From a virus: a stretch of DNA of 31,228 nt. Made by a program: the position numbers and the translations under genes. Location of the stretch: positions 1 to 31,228 of IMG/VR virus record IMGVR_UViG_3300044972_000314. One strand, given 5' to 3'. Positions 1-9,169 of the stretch are shown piece after piece. The notes below the pieces were generated by a model. The model did no database searches, had not been told where the DNA came from, and saw nothing but the letters and a program-made list of their open reading frames with translations. Position 1 is the first letter of the stretch. Each line of letters begins with the position of its first letter.

Positions 1-3000
1 TAAGTATCACCTCCAAAAAATATTGGTGTTCTAGGAATTACAAATCTAGTTTTACTAACAGAATTACATATAACAGGAGTTATTGATTGTATGTTAGATC
101 CAGTAAGTTTTTGTTCACAATTAGAAATTGTAATTTGTTTAATTGAATCTAACTGTCCATATTGGTTTCTTACTCTACCTTTAAGAGCTCCATAGTGACT
201 AGCAATAGGTAAACTAAAAGGATCACTTATATCATTTGCTTTAAAACTTGGAGAAGAAACACCTTTTGTTTGTATTAATGTACCTAATGTAACTAATGAT
301 TCATCAATATTTAAAAGTTTAGGACCTACATTTTGATTAGCACCATTTTTAACTCTTAATGTAACTGTAGCAGGTCTTTTTAAATTATTAATACTGTAAG
401 ATCTATAAATACCATTATTATCAAGATACTTACTCATTTGTTGAATATTATCTCTTAAATAAAAAGCATCTTCAATAGTAAATCTTTTAATATCATTATT
501 ACCTACAGGTTGCATCTGTGAATAAAAACCATAAGCTTTCATCTGAAGAGCAAATGGTTTGTAAGATGTAACAGCATACATTATTTTAAGTGCTATGTCT
601 ACACCTTGAGAAAAGTATGTTGCAATATTTTGACCCAATGCTAGTACTCTAAGAGGTCCTGGTAAATAATTTGTTTTAGCAATTTCTGTTTGTAATTCAG
701 GAGCTGTATACACTGCTCCTTTTTGTGATAAGTTAGTAGTAGCTGATGCCTGATATATACCACCTAATACATCAACTAAACCAGCAGTAGCTAAATCAGC
801 TAAGGCACCTGTTGCTGCATTATAACCAGTGATTAATGCTTGTGTAGAATTAATATTAGCAATTACTGAATTTTTACTTACATCTGTATATTCATCTTCT
901 TTTGTACTTATATCACCTCCTTTTAAAGGTGAACCTACAATATTAGTATGAGTAACATTAACATTAGAAATAGTAGCAGTACCTGTACCATTTATACTTT
1001 CTTGTCCACTTGAGCCACCCTTTATATCACCACCACCAATTTCTTTTCCTGTTATATCAGGACCTACTAAACTTTGAAATGCAGCACCTGTCTGTACAGT
1101 AGTTCTTTTACCTACACCTGATATAATTGCTTCAGCAAGACCAAATATTATCATTACAAAAACTGTAGCATCAGATAGCAATTTAAATTTAGGATGATCA
1201 GATGGTGTAACAAATTGTTGATTTGATAAACCTTGTATATGACCATACAGTTTAAACTCAGGAGTAGATAAGAACGGAGTTCTAAACATAGTATCCGGTG
1301 AGTGAAAGCTTATTACATCTGAAGGTACACTAGCTTTAAGCCCAGCTTTAATAAATGGATCGGACTCTCCTTGAACATTACCCCCTAAAGTAGAACTTAA
1401 AGGAGTGATTGTATTAAACGGGTAATTAGCATAAAGACCTGTGTAATTGTTATTACCGGCAATAGCATAAGTTCTATAATTATTAACCATCCCTTTAGCA
1501 ACAATAGTTTTGTTACCCTCTCTAGATCCTCTAAGTATTTCATAACCTACTATTCCTGGTATATCATTACCATCATTATCTTTTGGTAGCTGTATATTTG
1601 TAAAAAATACACCCATCAATCTTATAAAATAATCATTACCCACAGCAGTTTGCGGTGTAGGATTACTTCTAAATCTAATTACATCTGTAGTTGGGCTATT
1701 ATTAATAAAGTCTTCAGGAAATTTATGATGTCTGATACGCTTACCACATAAATCAAAAGAAGCATCTGCAGCTCCTGTCCAACACAAACTACTTGGATTC
1801 CATAAATCAGGTCTATTATCTGGATAACTCTCTGTTGATTCCCAGTATCCCATGTCACCTGTTGCTATAACAGTCCCCCCATCATCAGTCTTAGTACCAA
1901 TATAACTATTGTTATTATCAGCTGAAGCTGTGTTATATATCTCAAATACTTTTTCATTTGTGGTTAAAGTATTTGTATCTCCATTTAATGTAGATGTTTC
2001 TAAGAATGATGTACCTGTTGTAGGAACGGTAAATTGTCTTGGTGCTCTTCCCGGAATATGGTATGAAGATGTTTTGTCTCCTGTGTTGTAAACCCATCTA
2101 ATAAAAAATGAATATACTTCATCCCTCATGTAATTTGTTTTGTTACCACCTTTCATATAATACTCAGCAGGATATTCTACAGAAGCCCACTTAGTTGTAA
2201 TCATATTAGCCAAAGGCTGGTAATTAAAATCAAATTTAGATTTAGGACCTACTCTTAGCAAGTAAGTATTTAATTCTGCAATCTGATCACTAGTTTCAAA
2301 CACTGGAGTTTTTAATGGTAATTGCTCTAATGGAATTGAAATGTTAGAAGGATCAATTTGATCAAATGATATTGCTGAAGTATTTGTTGAATAAACACCC
2401 ATTCTTTTAGCAACAGTTTGTTGATTAGTACAACTTACTATTACTAACTCAAACTCATCAAAGTTTATTCTGTCTGCTTCAATCTCTAAATCTAAAGAAC
2501 CTTCAAGATCATCAGGAGAATATATAAACTGGTAGTTACTTTGTGAAAAGTAATCTGTAACTTTCTGACCATTTATTAAATAAGCAATTACTACAAAGTA
2601 AGTACCATTAGCCAATGTACCACCTGTTTGTCCTAACTTTAATCTAAGACACGGTGTAGTCATTAGTCTTGCTAATCTTATTTTTTCACAATCAAGAGTG
2701 TTAACATTTTCACATATGTTACAATCATTTATAATCTTACAAGTTTCATTCCACTGTACACCTGGCCAAAGAATTCTTGTACTACTGTTTAGTAATAAAT
2801 AGTAATTAGCATTAACTCCTGTTGCACCACCAAAAATATAATCATCTAATGATGGCCAAGTTTTAGAGTTTCCAATATTTAAAAATCTATCAGGATTTAA
2901 ACCATCAGCCCAATATATTTGCCAAGTACAATCTTCTCTTTCTCTAGAAGTACCTGATATCAAATATCTCTTATCAAACTTTAAACATGGATCAATTACA

Positions 3001-3353
3001 ATTGGTCTGTAAACACAGTTCTCTTCTTCAAATAATCCTATTTCAGAATTAACAGGCTGCCCTAATGAATTATGTCCTGCTGTAAGTATTACCCATTTAT
3101 CTGAGTATAAGTATATTGCCCCTATTACATATTTTTCTGTAACATTTGGAGGAAAGAATTTACCTGATTCAAAACAAATATAATTAGAAGATTCATTAGA
3201 TAATGAACCCACTCTACCTGTCTTAGAATTGTTGACCATGTTTACTGCATGCGTCCACATTCCTTCAGTTACATAAGAAGGATCAGAATCTTTGTTCAGA
3301 CCCTTTATGAAACTGTCAGTAATATTCTGAGAAGTATCTTGCATGTTTGACAT
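1..3353 (-). CDS. Giant tail-tip ('muzzle'-like) structural protein, C-terminus missing
   Basis: Open frame of at least 1117 codons from an ATG at 3353 running off the left edge, so only the N-terminal part is present. The N-terminus (DSFIKGLNKDSDPSYVTEGM, residues about 13-32) and a later IYWADGLNPDRFLNI segment (about 146-160) are of the type seen in very large tail-tip proteins of crAss-like and other Bacteroidota phages, where the N-terminal part is probably a beta-propeller-like fold. One strongly hydrophobic stretch (VFVMIIFGLAEAIISGVG, near residues 725-742) could be a buried or membrane-active segment. It starts 1 nt after the stop of the ring-like gene to its right and is the last gene of the visible late operon. 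The 'muzzle' role is inferred from size, position and motif resemblance. A large tail spike or tape-measure-like protein is the alternative. Confidence 0.6.
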   Translation of the reverse strand, partial: MSNMQDTSQNITDSFIKGLNKDSDPSYVTEGMWTHAVNMVNNSKTGRVGSLSNESSNYICFESGKFFPPNVTEKYVIGAIYLYSDKWVILTAGHNSLGQPVNSEIGLFEEENCVYRPIVIDPCLKFDKRYLISGTSREREDCTWQIYWADGLNPDRFLNIGNSKTWPSLDDYIFGGATGVNANYYLLLNSSTRILWPGVQWNETCKIINDCNICENVNTLDCEKIRLARLMTTPCLRLKLGQTGGTLANGTYFVVIAYLINGQKVTDYFSQSNYQFIYSPDDLEGSLDLEIEADRINFDEFELVIVSCTNQQTVAKRMGVYSTNTSAISFDQIDPSNISIPLEQLPLKTPVFETSDQIAELNTYLLRVGPKSKFDFNYQPLANMITTKWASVEYPAEYYMKGGNKTNYMRDEVYSFFIRWVYNTGDKTSSYHIPGRAPRQFTVPTTGTSFLETSTLNGDTNTLTTNEKVFEIYNTASADNNNSYIGTKTDDGGTVIATGDMGYWESTESYPDNRPDLWNPSSLCWTGAADASFDLCGKRIRHHKFPEDFINNSPTTDVIRFRSNPTPQTAVGNDYFIRLMGVFFTNIQLPKDNDGNDIPGIVGYEILRGSREGNKTIVAKGMVNNYRTYAIAGNNNYTGLYANYPFNTITPLSSTLGGNVQGESDPFIKAGLKASVPSDVISFHSPDTMFRTPFLSTPEFKLYGHIQGLSNQQFVTPSDHPKFKLLSDATVFVMIIFGLAEAIISGVGKRTTVQTGAAFQSLVGPDITGKEIGGGDIKGGSSGQESINGTGTATISNVNVTHTNIVGSPLKGGDISTKEDEYTDVSKNSVIANINSTQALITGYNAATGALADLATAGLVDVLGGIYQASATTNLSQKGAVYTAPELQTEIAKTNYLPGPLRVLALGQNIATYFSQGVDIALKIMYAVTSYKPFALQMKAYGFYSQMQPVGNNDIKRFTIEDAFYLRDNIQQMSKYLDNNGIYRSYSINNLKRPATVTLRVKNGANQNVGPKLLNIDESLVTLGTLIQTKGVSSPSFKANDISDPFSLPIASHYGALKGRVRNQYGQLDSIKQITISNCEQKLTGSNIQSITPVICNSVSKTRFVIPRTPIFFGGDT

Positions 3354-3354
3354 A

Positions 3355-4410
3355 TTATATCACTTTAGTATTATAGTTTAATCTTGCGTAATTTCCATAG
3401 GTTGGAGCTTTGAACATATCATAGTATTTAGAATACTGTGCTCTTCTGTTAGTCCACCATAGTTGCTCCATCTCTTTGAAGTTTGGAGTATTTATAAAGT
3501 TCAATGCATTTACTCTAGCATCTTTTAATTCTGGTAAAATAATCTGTAATCTCTGTGCTACATTTTCACCATTAAGTGCTAAGTTTTCAATTATTCTTTT
3601 CTTAAATGCATACTCATAGTAATCATTAAGTCTTGGATGATCAGGAACCATAATGTTTCCATCATTATCAATAAGCTCTCCTTGATAGTTTACATACACA
3701 TGTCCATCTTGGAATGTAGTAAATAAGAAACCATCTTTAAGCCAACCTTGATCTGGTCCATTGTAATACAAGTTAGGACATTCACAATCTATGTTCTGAC
3801 TTGCTTTCATTCTAAGTTGCACAAGTGATTTGTATGTTCTTGTTGCTCCAGATTTTACAACCTGAATAAGTTCATACTGCTCACCTTTACAATTCATGAA
3901 TACTCTTGGAGCAATACAAGTATCACCATAAGGATTATTTGGATCATACTCTGTTGGTATAACATTAGTAGGTTCTGTGTGTCCTAAACATCCTGCTGTT
4001 TGATTACATGGATTAGAGTTACATGTTCTACAATTTACTGTAGGAACAGCGCAGGTGTCTATTGTTGACGGGGCTTCTTGGTATTTTACAGGATTCCAAG
4101 GAACTTCTTGTATATTAGTTCCACCAACCATACCATCATAACCAACATGCTCTACTCTATCATAGCATATAAGACCATAGTTCCATACATAGAAATCATC
4201 CGGTAGTTTTACTTTACCGTGACAAACATCTAATATAACTTCCTTAGTTTGATTAAGTCTCAGACCTAAGTCATAGTTAATTTTTCTAGCAAGTTTAATT
4301 AACTGCTGTGGATCTATCATGTTCTCCAATGCAAAAGTTGGTAGATCAATAAGAACATCTTCCATCAACTGATCAAAGGTTCTATATTTTATTGTGTAAT
4401 TGAAGTCCAT
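3355..4410 (-). CDS. Head-tail connector / tail ring-like protein (351 aa)
   Basis: Begins with an N-terminal helical part followed by KLPDDFYVWNYGL (residues 68-80). This resembles the 'LPxDF' segment found in adaptor and ring proteins of podovirus-like phages. A Cys cluster follows (C120, C127, C130, C135, C141), which could bind metal or form a loop, then a beta-rich middle and a helical C-terminus with aromatic residues. It overlaps the stop of the preceding gene by 1 nt (TAATG) and is followed after 1 nt by the giant tail-tip gene. That places it where crAss-like phages carry their tail ring proteins. The virion role rests on context plus the motif; which ring it would form cannot be told. 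Confidence 0.55.
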   Translation of the reverse strand: MDFNYTIKYRTFDQLMEDVLIDLPTFALENMIDPQQLIKLARKINYDLGLRLNQTKEVILDVCHGKVKLPDDFYVWNYGLICYDRVEHVGYDGMVGGTNIQEVPWNPVKYQEAPSTIDTCAVPTVNCRTCNSNPCNQTAGCLGHTEPTNVIPTEYDPNNPYGDTCIAPRVFMNCKGEQYELIQVVKSGATRTYKSLVQLRMKASQNIDCECPNLYYNGPDQGWLKDGFLFTTFQDGHVYVNYQGELIDNDGNIMVPDHPRLNDYYEYAFKKRIIENLALNGENVAQRLQIILPELKDARVNALNFINTPNFKEMEQLWWTNRRAQYSKYYDMFKAPTYGNYARLNYNTKVI

Positions 4411-5081
4411 TATCTTAAAATATTTTGACCATCATCTGGTCCGTCAGTAGAAATTTGTAATGACATTGATAATTCTTTAACAACAAACTGTTCAATCTCA
4501 GAAAATAAATACTCTGGGAATGGTAATCCAAGATCTTGTTTAAGTTTACACTGATCTTCTGGATCACATAAGAAATCTCCTTTGTCTCCTTGGAATAAAG
4601 CCTCTACTCTTACTGCATCCCAAATCAAATTAGGAAAATATAAATAGCCATTTAAGAACCAAAAATATTTTCTTTTATTGTATTTGAATGTAGTAGATTT
4701 AGTTATAGAAACCCAAGTACCAGGATTTGTTCTAAAGATAATTTCTGAACCATCTATTGAAGATACAGTGCGTATAACAGGTCCAAACATTCCAGAAAGT
4801 ATATCTGGAATTTTTTCTTTAGTTCTTTTAAAATAGCAACCTGAATATACACCAGTACATCCAGCTTCTATCTTATCAACATCAATTAATTCCACATAAG
4901 GTAATACAGAAAATATATTACTTATCTGCATCAATCTATATTGATTGTCTTCTCTCTTGAGAAGAGCTTGTCCATATTTTACAATAGAGTAGTAAATCAC
5001 ACGGTCAGTCAAGAAGGCATCTTCTTTAACGGCCTTTAGTGTATTCCTAACTCTTGATATTGCTTCTCCTACTGTAGTCAT
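4410..5081 (-). CDS. Tail ring / connector-like protein (223 aa)
   Basis: The N-terminal region carries a helix with FLTDRVIYYSIVKYGQALL then KRED (residues 23-45). This resembles the conserved N-terminal helix of connector or ring proteins in crAss-like phages (a pattern like 'sDRhIwsll.KyaslLikRe'). The middle is beta-rich, including an aromatic patch near KYFWFLNGYLYFPN, and the C-terminus is helical. It starts on an ATGA overlap with the preceding 193-aa gene and ends on a TAATG overlap with the 351-aa gene, so the three are probably translationally coupled and made in matched amounts. Assignment is from motif resemblance and gene order. Confidence 0.55.
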   Translation of the reverse strand: MTTVGEAISRVRNTLKAVKEDAFLTDRVIYYSIVKYGQALLKREDNQYRLMQISNIFSVLPYVELIDVDKIEAGCTGVYSGCYFKRTKEKIPDILSGMFGPVIRTVSSIDGSEIIFRTNPGTWVSITKSTTFKYNKRKYFWFLNGYLYFPNLIWDAVRVEALFQGDKGDFLCDPEDQCKLKQDLGLPFPEYLFSEIEQFVVKELSMSLQISTDGPDDGQNILR

Positions 5082-5659
5082 AAGTCAAATTCATTATAAG
5101 TCTCTAGTTTTTTTAGAGTCTCTCTTTTATTTATTTTTTCATACTGCAACTTCAGATATACTTCTTTAATTGCTTTTGTATTTTGTACTACTAAATACAT
5201 ATTCCAATTTTCAGGATATGATTTAGAGACAGCTCTTTTAAAATCTCTACATGCTGTGAAACTCCAAAACTCTCTATTTTTTATTTTGTGTTTTGGTGCA
5301 TAGTTTGTAAAAAATATTTTAGCAAGCTTTCCGTCTGTTGCAAAATTGTTATTGGATACTTCTACACCATATTGTTTTGATTTGGCAAAGTCAACATTTT
5401 TCTTCTTACTGTTTTGACATGTACCAATAAAAAGCCAACCTATTTGTTCTGGTAATTGTACTCCATCTCTATTATCAATTACCATTGTATACAATGCTTT
5501 GTTAAATGCTTTAGCAATGTCTTTTAAAGCTTTATTATCATAAGCATTATACTTAGGATATTTCTTTTTAAAGCTATCAAAGAACTCTTTATTCAAAAGT
5601 GTAAGTACTTCAGGTCTATACCTTGGTGCTGATAAATCAGGTTTCTTAAACTCTCTCAT
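5078..5659 (-). CDS. Conserved phage structural-module protein of unknown function (193 aa)
   Basis: Basic protein with an N-terminal segment of prolines and lysines, a helical part with a Y-P-K-Y-N motif, then LPEQIGWLFIG (residues 69-79), then a beta/alpha domain containing KIFFTNY and NREFWSF. I recognise this as a layout common next to tail ring genes in Bacteroidota phages, but I know no assigned function. It is the first gene after the terminator at 5.71 kb and has its own candidate promoter (TAnnTTTG at 5689-5696), so it likely opens a separate ring/tail-tip transcript. It overlaps the next gene by 4 nt (ATGA). Confidence 0.5.
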   Translation of the reverse strand: MREFKKPDLSAPRYRPEVLTLLNKEFFDSFKKKYPKYNAYDNKALKDIAKAFNKALYTMVIDNRDGVQLPEQIGWLFIGTCQNSKKKNVDFAKSKQYGVEVSNNNFATDGKLAKIFFTNYAPKHKIKNREFWSFTACRDFKRAVSKSYPENWNMYLVVQNTKAIKEVYLKLQYEKINKRETLKKLETYNEFDL

Positions 5660-5688
5660 AATAATATAGTAAAAATTAGTTAGTTTAA

Positions 5689-5717
5689 CAAATATAGATA
5701 TAAAACAAAACCCCTAC
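5689..5717 (-). promoter_or_regulatory. Candidate Bacteroidota-type promoter
   Basis: On the minus strand, TATATTTG (5689-5696) matches the Bacteroidota -7 consensus TAnnTTTG exactly. Twenty bases upstream is CTTG, close to the -33 TTTG element, lying in the loop and arm of the upstream terminator. It sits about 30 nt before the 193-aa gene. Short AT-rich motifs occur by chance, so this is only a candidate, but it is the best-placed one in the window. Confidence 0.45.
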
Positions 5718-5729
5718 AAGTGCAGGGGT
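5701..5729 (-). terminator. Rho-independent terminator
   Basis: Minus-strand hairpin ACCCCT / AGGGGT (arms 5724-5729 and 5710-5715) with an 8-nt loop, followed by TTTGTTTT. The GC-rich arm stands out in AT-rich DNA. It lies downstream of the 189-aa gene ending at 5767 and probably ends the fibre-module transcript. Confidence 0.75.
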
Positions 5730-5766
5730 ATGTCTAGTTGAAGATAAACCAACAAACTGCAACTAA

Positions 5767-6336
5767 TTAGACCGGAGGAGTAAATACAGGAAAAGACATC
5801 TTCATACTCATGTAATGAAACTCTTTTAGTTTTTGTAAAAATACTCCAAGTTTTGTTCTATATTCTTTATACAATGCTTTTGATGGTACTTGAGCATTTG
5901 TATAATCTACAACTAATGTATAAGGTATGACTTGACCAGATGGATAATACAGTTTTCTTATTTCATTATAAGTTACTGTACCAGATAATTTATTAGGATC
6001 ACCAGGAGCATACAATGAATTCCAAAATCTTAATACAACATCACCAAATACTTCATCAAAATATGTTATAACACCATTTGGTCCTTGTACTTTGTCAATA
6101 AGTTTTCCATAATTTAATTGACTAATACAATCAGTACAAAAATTATTATTTTGATCAAAATATTTACTTTTAAACATAGTTAATAAATATTCTTCTAAAG
6201 CTTTTTTATAAGAATCTCTTGATGCTCTGTATGTTGAATACATATCATCTACACCAAGATTATTAACATCAGGTGAGTAACCTACACATGTATTACCAAT
6301 AGTTTTTAAATCATTTTTATACTCAAATGGATCCAT
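5767..6336 (-). CDS. Hypothetical protein at end of fibre operon (189 aa)
   Basis: I do not recognise a family. The N-terminal third is largely helical (residues about 35-60, with many Lys, Tyr and Leu), followed by two cysteines (C67 and C70) in a CTDC arrangement. A mixed middle then leads to a second helical stretch near the C-terminus (KLGVFLQKLKEFHYMSM). There is no signal peptide or membrane helix. It follows the 547-aa SprB-like protein after 5 nt and precedes a strong terminator, so it is the last gene of the fibre module. A role as a fibre-attachment adaptor or chaperone is possible but only inferred from its place. Confidence 0.5.
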   Translation of the reverse strand: MDPFEYKNDLKTIGNTCVGYSPDVNNLGVDDMYSTYRASRDSYKKALEEYLLTMFKSKYFDQNNNFCTDCISQLNYGKLIDKVQGPNGVITYFDEVFGDVVLRFWNSLYAPGDPNKLSGTVTYNEIRKLYYPSGQVIPYTLVVDYTNAQVPSKALYKEYRTKLGVFLQKLKEFHYMSMKMSFPVFTPPV

Positions 6337-6341
6337 ACTAA

Positions 6342-7985
6342 TTAAATTAATTCATATTTATATCTATGTAAAGGTAACGTATCAGCAGCTAATAAAAATG
6401 CTTGTTGCGCTATGACTAGTTCATTAAAAGCTTTTAACTGAGCATCTCTTCTTGCTCTTTTAAAGATTAGAATAGTGGTCTCTATTGCCATCCCTAAAAC
6501 AGAACTAAATTGATTCAATGTAGGATCCCAAGCATAAAAATTACCATCTTGATCACATTCAAAATATTCACCTGGTTTACCAGTAGTTGGTATTTGAGAA
6601 ATTAAAGTTACATCAGGTAATTTTACCATATGATCTTTTACAGTTGGTAATCTATCTACTATTCTATCACCATTTAAAGAAAGAAACTGTACGTTACTCC
6701 AAGTCCAAAAAGTATATTCTGGACAACCAAAATCAATATTAACTGTAGTTAATCTTCCTTTATTAACTATTGTTTGATCAGCATAACCATTAGGATCCCA
6801 TGTAGTGTAGTCTAAAGGTAAATTAGATGCACATACTTGTTCAGGATCACTTGAGTCTTGTTCTGCTACAACTATACAAGTTGTACCTATATAGAAATCA
6901 ACTCTTAAATCTCTATAATCATTAACAAAATCTTCAGTTACAAGACATCCAAAACTTTTTAACTCAGAACAAGTAATTGTTGTATCATCTCTATCAAGAA
7001 AATTTATATCAGGGATAGGAAAATCCGTGAATTGTAAATTACCTCCTAAATATTCTGTGTACACACCTTCTGGTTCTTGTGTTTGAACATAACAATCACA
7101 AGAGAAATCATAATAAACAGATTTTTTACATCCTTTGGAATCTGTTACATCTAACCTAACAACAGTAGATTTTATTACTTCTCTTTGATCACATATTGTT
7201 GGAGCGTAAGTAATTACATCTTGTGCTGTTAAAGTAGATACCCATTTTCTTACACATAGATCTACAGAAGCTTGAGCTGGTAATGTAAAAGGATAAGTTC
7301 CACCATCACATGCTGTATAAGTATATGTAACATTTGGTGTTCCAAGAGCTCTGTTGTTTTTTAGATTTAAAAATTTATCTATTGCATCATTTGGTCCTAA
7401 AGGTGTAATCCATTGCTTTACACAAATAGGTGAAGGAATTGTTTCATTAGGATCTAATGTAAGTGTTATTAATTCATCATCACAATTTCTATACTGATAA
7501 GTTGTTACAGTTACATTAAAATTTGTTAAAACTACATAATCACAAGTAGTTGGATAATTTGCTAAAATAGAATTAGCTCCAATACCTTCTAAGTCTAGAG
7601 TATTAAGATTAGTTACACCTAATACATCATGTCCTACAAATGGTCCTTGTGCTATTGACCAATTATATGTATAAGGTCCTGTTCCATTTGTTACTGCTGC
7701 TGTAAGAGAAGGATAGCTACCCTCAACTGGTGTAATTTCAACTGACATAGCACAATTCTCACAAGCTGATGCAAAAAGGTTCTGAAGAGCTACTTCTACA
7801 TTATCATTTTGTGATATAAGTTTATACTCCTGGCACAATAACAAATCTTGGCCAGAGTATGCAATACATGCAGCATCAATTATTTCAGAACATTTTGTAT
7901 TCTGAATACATTGCTGTGTAACACATGGTTGTGATGGTGTAAATAAATTCCCTCTACAACTTTTACATTTTTGAATGTTGCTCAT
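6342..7985 (-). CDS. Fibre-like virion protein with split SprB/PKD-like module and inserted repeats (547 aa)
   Basis: The N-terminus has a CxxC pair and a module with C40, C51, C75 and C78 shared with the neighbouring genes. Residues about 79-110 contain NGTGPYTYNWS, the hallmark of SprB/PKD-like beta-sandwich repeats of Bacteroidota. The closing strand of that fold (VRLDVTDSKGCKKSVYYDF) comes only at 276-294. Between them lie two related units of about 57 residues (163-219 and 220-265), each with Y-x-Y...C-D...TL-P...C-V-x-x-W. The C-terminus (about 498-535) is helical. It lies 6 nt after a sister SprB-like gene and 5 nt before the 189-aa gene. Likely a surface-exposed fibre or decoration protein that binds the host surface or capsule; the exact location on the virion is unknown. 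Confidence 0.6.
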   Translation of the reverse strand: MSNIQKCKSCRGNLFTPSQPCVTQQCIQNTKCSEIIDAACIAYSGQDLLLCQEYKLISQNDNVEVALQNLFASACENCAMSVEITPVEGSYPSLTAAVTNGTGPYTYNWSIAQGPFVGHDVLGVTNLNTLDLEGIGANSILANYPTTCDYVVLTNFNVTVTTYQYRNCDDELITLTLDPNETIPSPICVKQWITPLGPNDAIDKFLNLKNNRALGTPNVTYTYTACDGGTYPFTLPAQASVDLCVRKWVSTLTAQDVITYAPTICDQREVIKSTVVRLDVTDSKGCKKSVYYDFSCDCYVQTQEPEGVYTEYLGGNLQFTDFPIPDINFLDRDDTTITCSELKSFGCLVTEDFVNDYRDLRVDFYIGTTCIVVAEQDSSDPEQVCASNLPLDYTTWDPNGYADQTIVNKGRLTTVNIDFGCPEYTFWTWSNVQFLSLNGDRIVDRLPTVKDHMVKLPDVTLISQIPTTGKPGEYFECDQDGNFYAWDPTLNQFSSVLGMAIETTILIFKRARRDAQLKAFNELVIAQQAFLLAADTLPLHRYKYELI

Positions 7986-7991
7986 AATATA

Positions 7992-8558
7992 TTATGTTAA
8001 GGTTACAGAATTAGCAATTGTATAATAAGCATCTGCTGTACATCCATTAGCATCTGTAACTTTAAGTTTAATTAATGTTTTATAAATAGCATTTGCAGAT
8101 ATACCTTGAAAATAGTTATCTGTTTTAAGTGCTAAAAGTAATGTGGGATCTGTAAGAACACCACCGTTATTTTCTTCATGACCTAAGTACTCTGAATTTT
8201 GACTTTCAGACCATAAATAAGTATAAGGACCTGTACCACCTGTAACTGTAGATTCTAATAACAAATCATTTGTAGAAGACACATTAATAACAGCTTTTAT
8301 ATCACATCTCTTACTACATAAAAATTCTACTATGTTAGATAGTATTTGTGATAAGGGATTGTTAGCAAATATAACACTCTTGGTACCACACTTAATATCA
8401 GCTGTAGTATATTCAAAGCAATCAGCATTGAACATTTCTTTATCACTACATTTATTAGGTGTAGGACATGTTGTATCAAAAGGTCTAACTGTTTCACAGT
8501 TACACTTTTCAAAGTTACACACACTACATTTATTACACTTATTACAACTACTTTCCAT
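7992..8558 (-). CDS. Cys-rich virion protein with one SprB/PKD-like domain (188 aa)
   Basis: The N-terminus is a dense Cys knot of CxxC type (C5, C8, C11, C14, C19, C21), which may bind zinc. It is followed by the shared N-terminal module (C47, C57, C81, C85). Residues 87-181 form one compact SprB/PKD-like domain, with GGTGPYTYLWS at 107-117 and VTDANGCTADAYYTI at 167-181. SprB repeats are known from the gliding adhesin SprB and many Bacteroidota surface proteins, so a phage copy suggests a protein facing the host surface. Spacing is 15 nt from the 194-aa gene upstream and 6 nt to the 547-aa gene downstream. Likely fibre or decoration protein. Confidence 0.6.
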   Translation of the reverse strand: MESSCNKCNKCSVCNFEKCNCETVRPFDTTCPTPNKCSDKEMFNADCFEYTTADIKCGTKSVIFANNPLSQILSNIVEFLCSKRCDIKAVINVSSTNDLLLESTVTGGTGPYTYLWSESQNSEYLGHEENNGGVLTDPTLLLALKTDNYFQGISANAIYKTLIKLKVTDANGCTADAYYTIANSVTLT

Positions 8559-8573
8559 TTTCTTATTTAATTA

Positions 8574-9158
8574 TTATGGTAGACCATTACAATCTGCTTC
8601 ATCAATTACCACAGTATAGTAAAAATCATGACTACAACCAAACGGGTCCACTAATTCTATTCTTACAGTACCAGCATATTTATTTGAATAACCAACATAA
8701 AATTTATTAGGTACACAAGATATAGGAAGAGTAAAACCTAAAGCACTATTGTATACAGGAACGTAACAATTATTAGGACCATACGCTGAATATGTTTGAC
8801 AATTTTCAAGTGTAATACCTGTAAAAGGTCCTTGAACTATTGATGGTTTAATTGTATAAGATTGTGTACCTCCTGTAATTGTAAAAGTTAATTCTGATGT
8901 TCCAGCATTAAAAATAAACTGTACATCTAACTCACAATTAGTTTTATTACAAATCTTATCTACAAGTGTTGTTAACACAGTAGGTAATGATTCTCCTGAT
9001 TCCACAAGTACCTGACCATTACAAAGTATTGGATCTCCTGTATAGTTAACACAATCAAGATCAAATATCTGTTCACAGTCTGGCGCAGGCGGACAGTTTC
9101 CACCATACTCACAAGGAGTAGGTGGAATTGGTGTAATATTTTTACAATCTTTTTTCAT
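8574..9158 (-). CDS. Virion protein with divergent SprB/PKD-like domain (194 aa)
   Basis: ATG at 9158 is chosen; a TTG directly before it would add one residue. A Pro-rich, Cys-containing N-terminus (residues 1-30) leads into the shared module DLDCVNYTGDPILC (33-46), then ESLPTVLTTLVDKIC (56-70). Residues about 75-187 look like an SprB/PKD domain: TGGTQSYTIKPS aligns with the GGTGPYTYxW motif and VRIELVDPFGCSHDFYYTV with the closing strand. It shares IVQGPFTG with the 547-aa protein (IAQGPFVG), supporting paralogy. It lies between the C1q-tip fibre and the 188-aa sister gene. Likely a host-facing fibre or decoration protein; the motif is weaker here than in its neighbours. Confidence 0.55.
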   Translation of the reverse strand: MKKDCKNITPIPPTPCEYGGNCPPAPDCEQIFDLDCVNYTGDPILCNGQVLVESGESLPTVLTTLVDKICNKTNCELDVQFIFNAGTSELTFTITGGTQSYTIKPSIVQGPFTGITLENCQTYSAYGPNNCYVPVYNSALGFTLPISCVPNKFYVGYSNKYAGTVRIELVDPFGCSHDFYYTVVIDEADCNGLP

Positions 9159-9169
9159 CAAGCAGTAAT

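Noticed and set aside
8332-8619. Plus-strand open frame of 95 codons inside the 188-aa SprB-like gene
   Set aside because: Lies antisense to a gene with clear domain and Cys patterns; its Leu/His-rich translation is that expected from reading Cys/Asn-rich coding DNA backwards.
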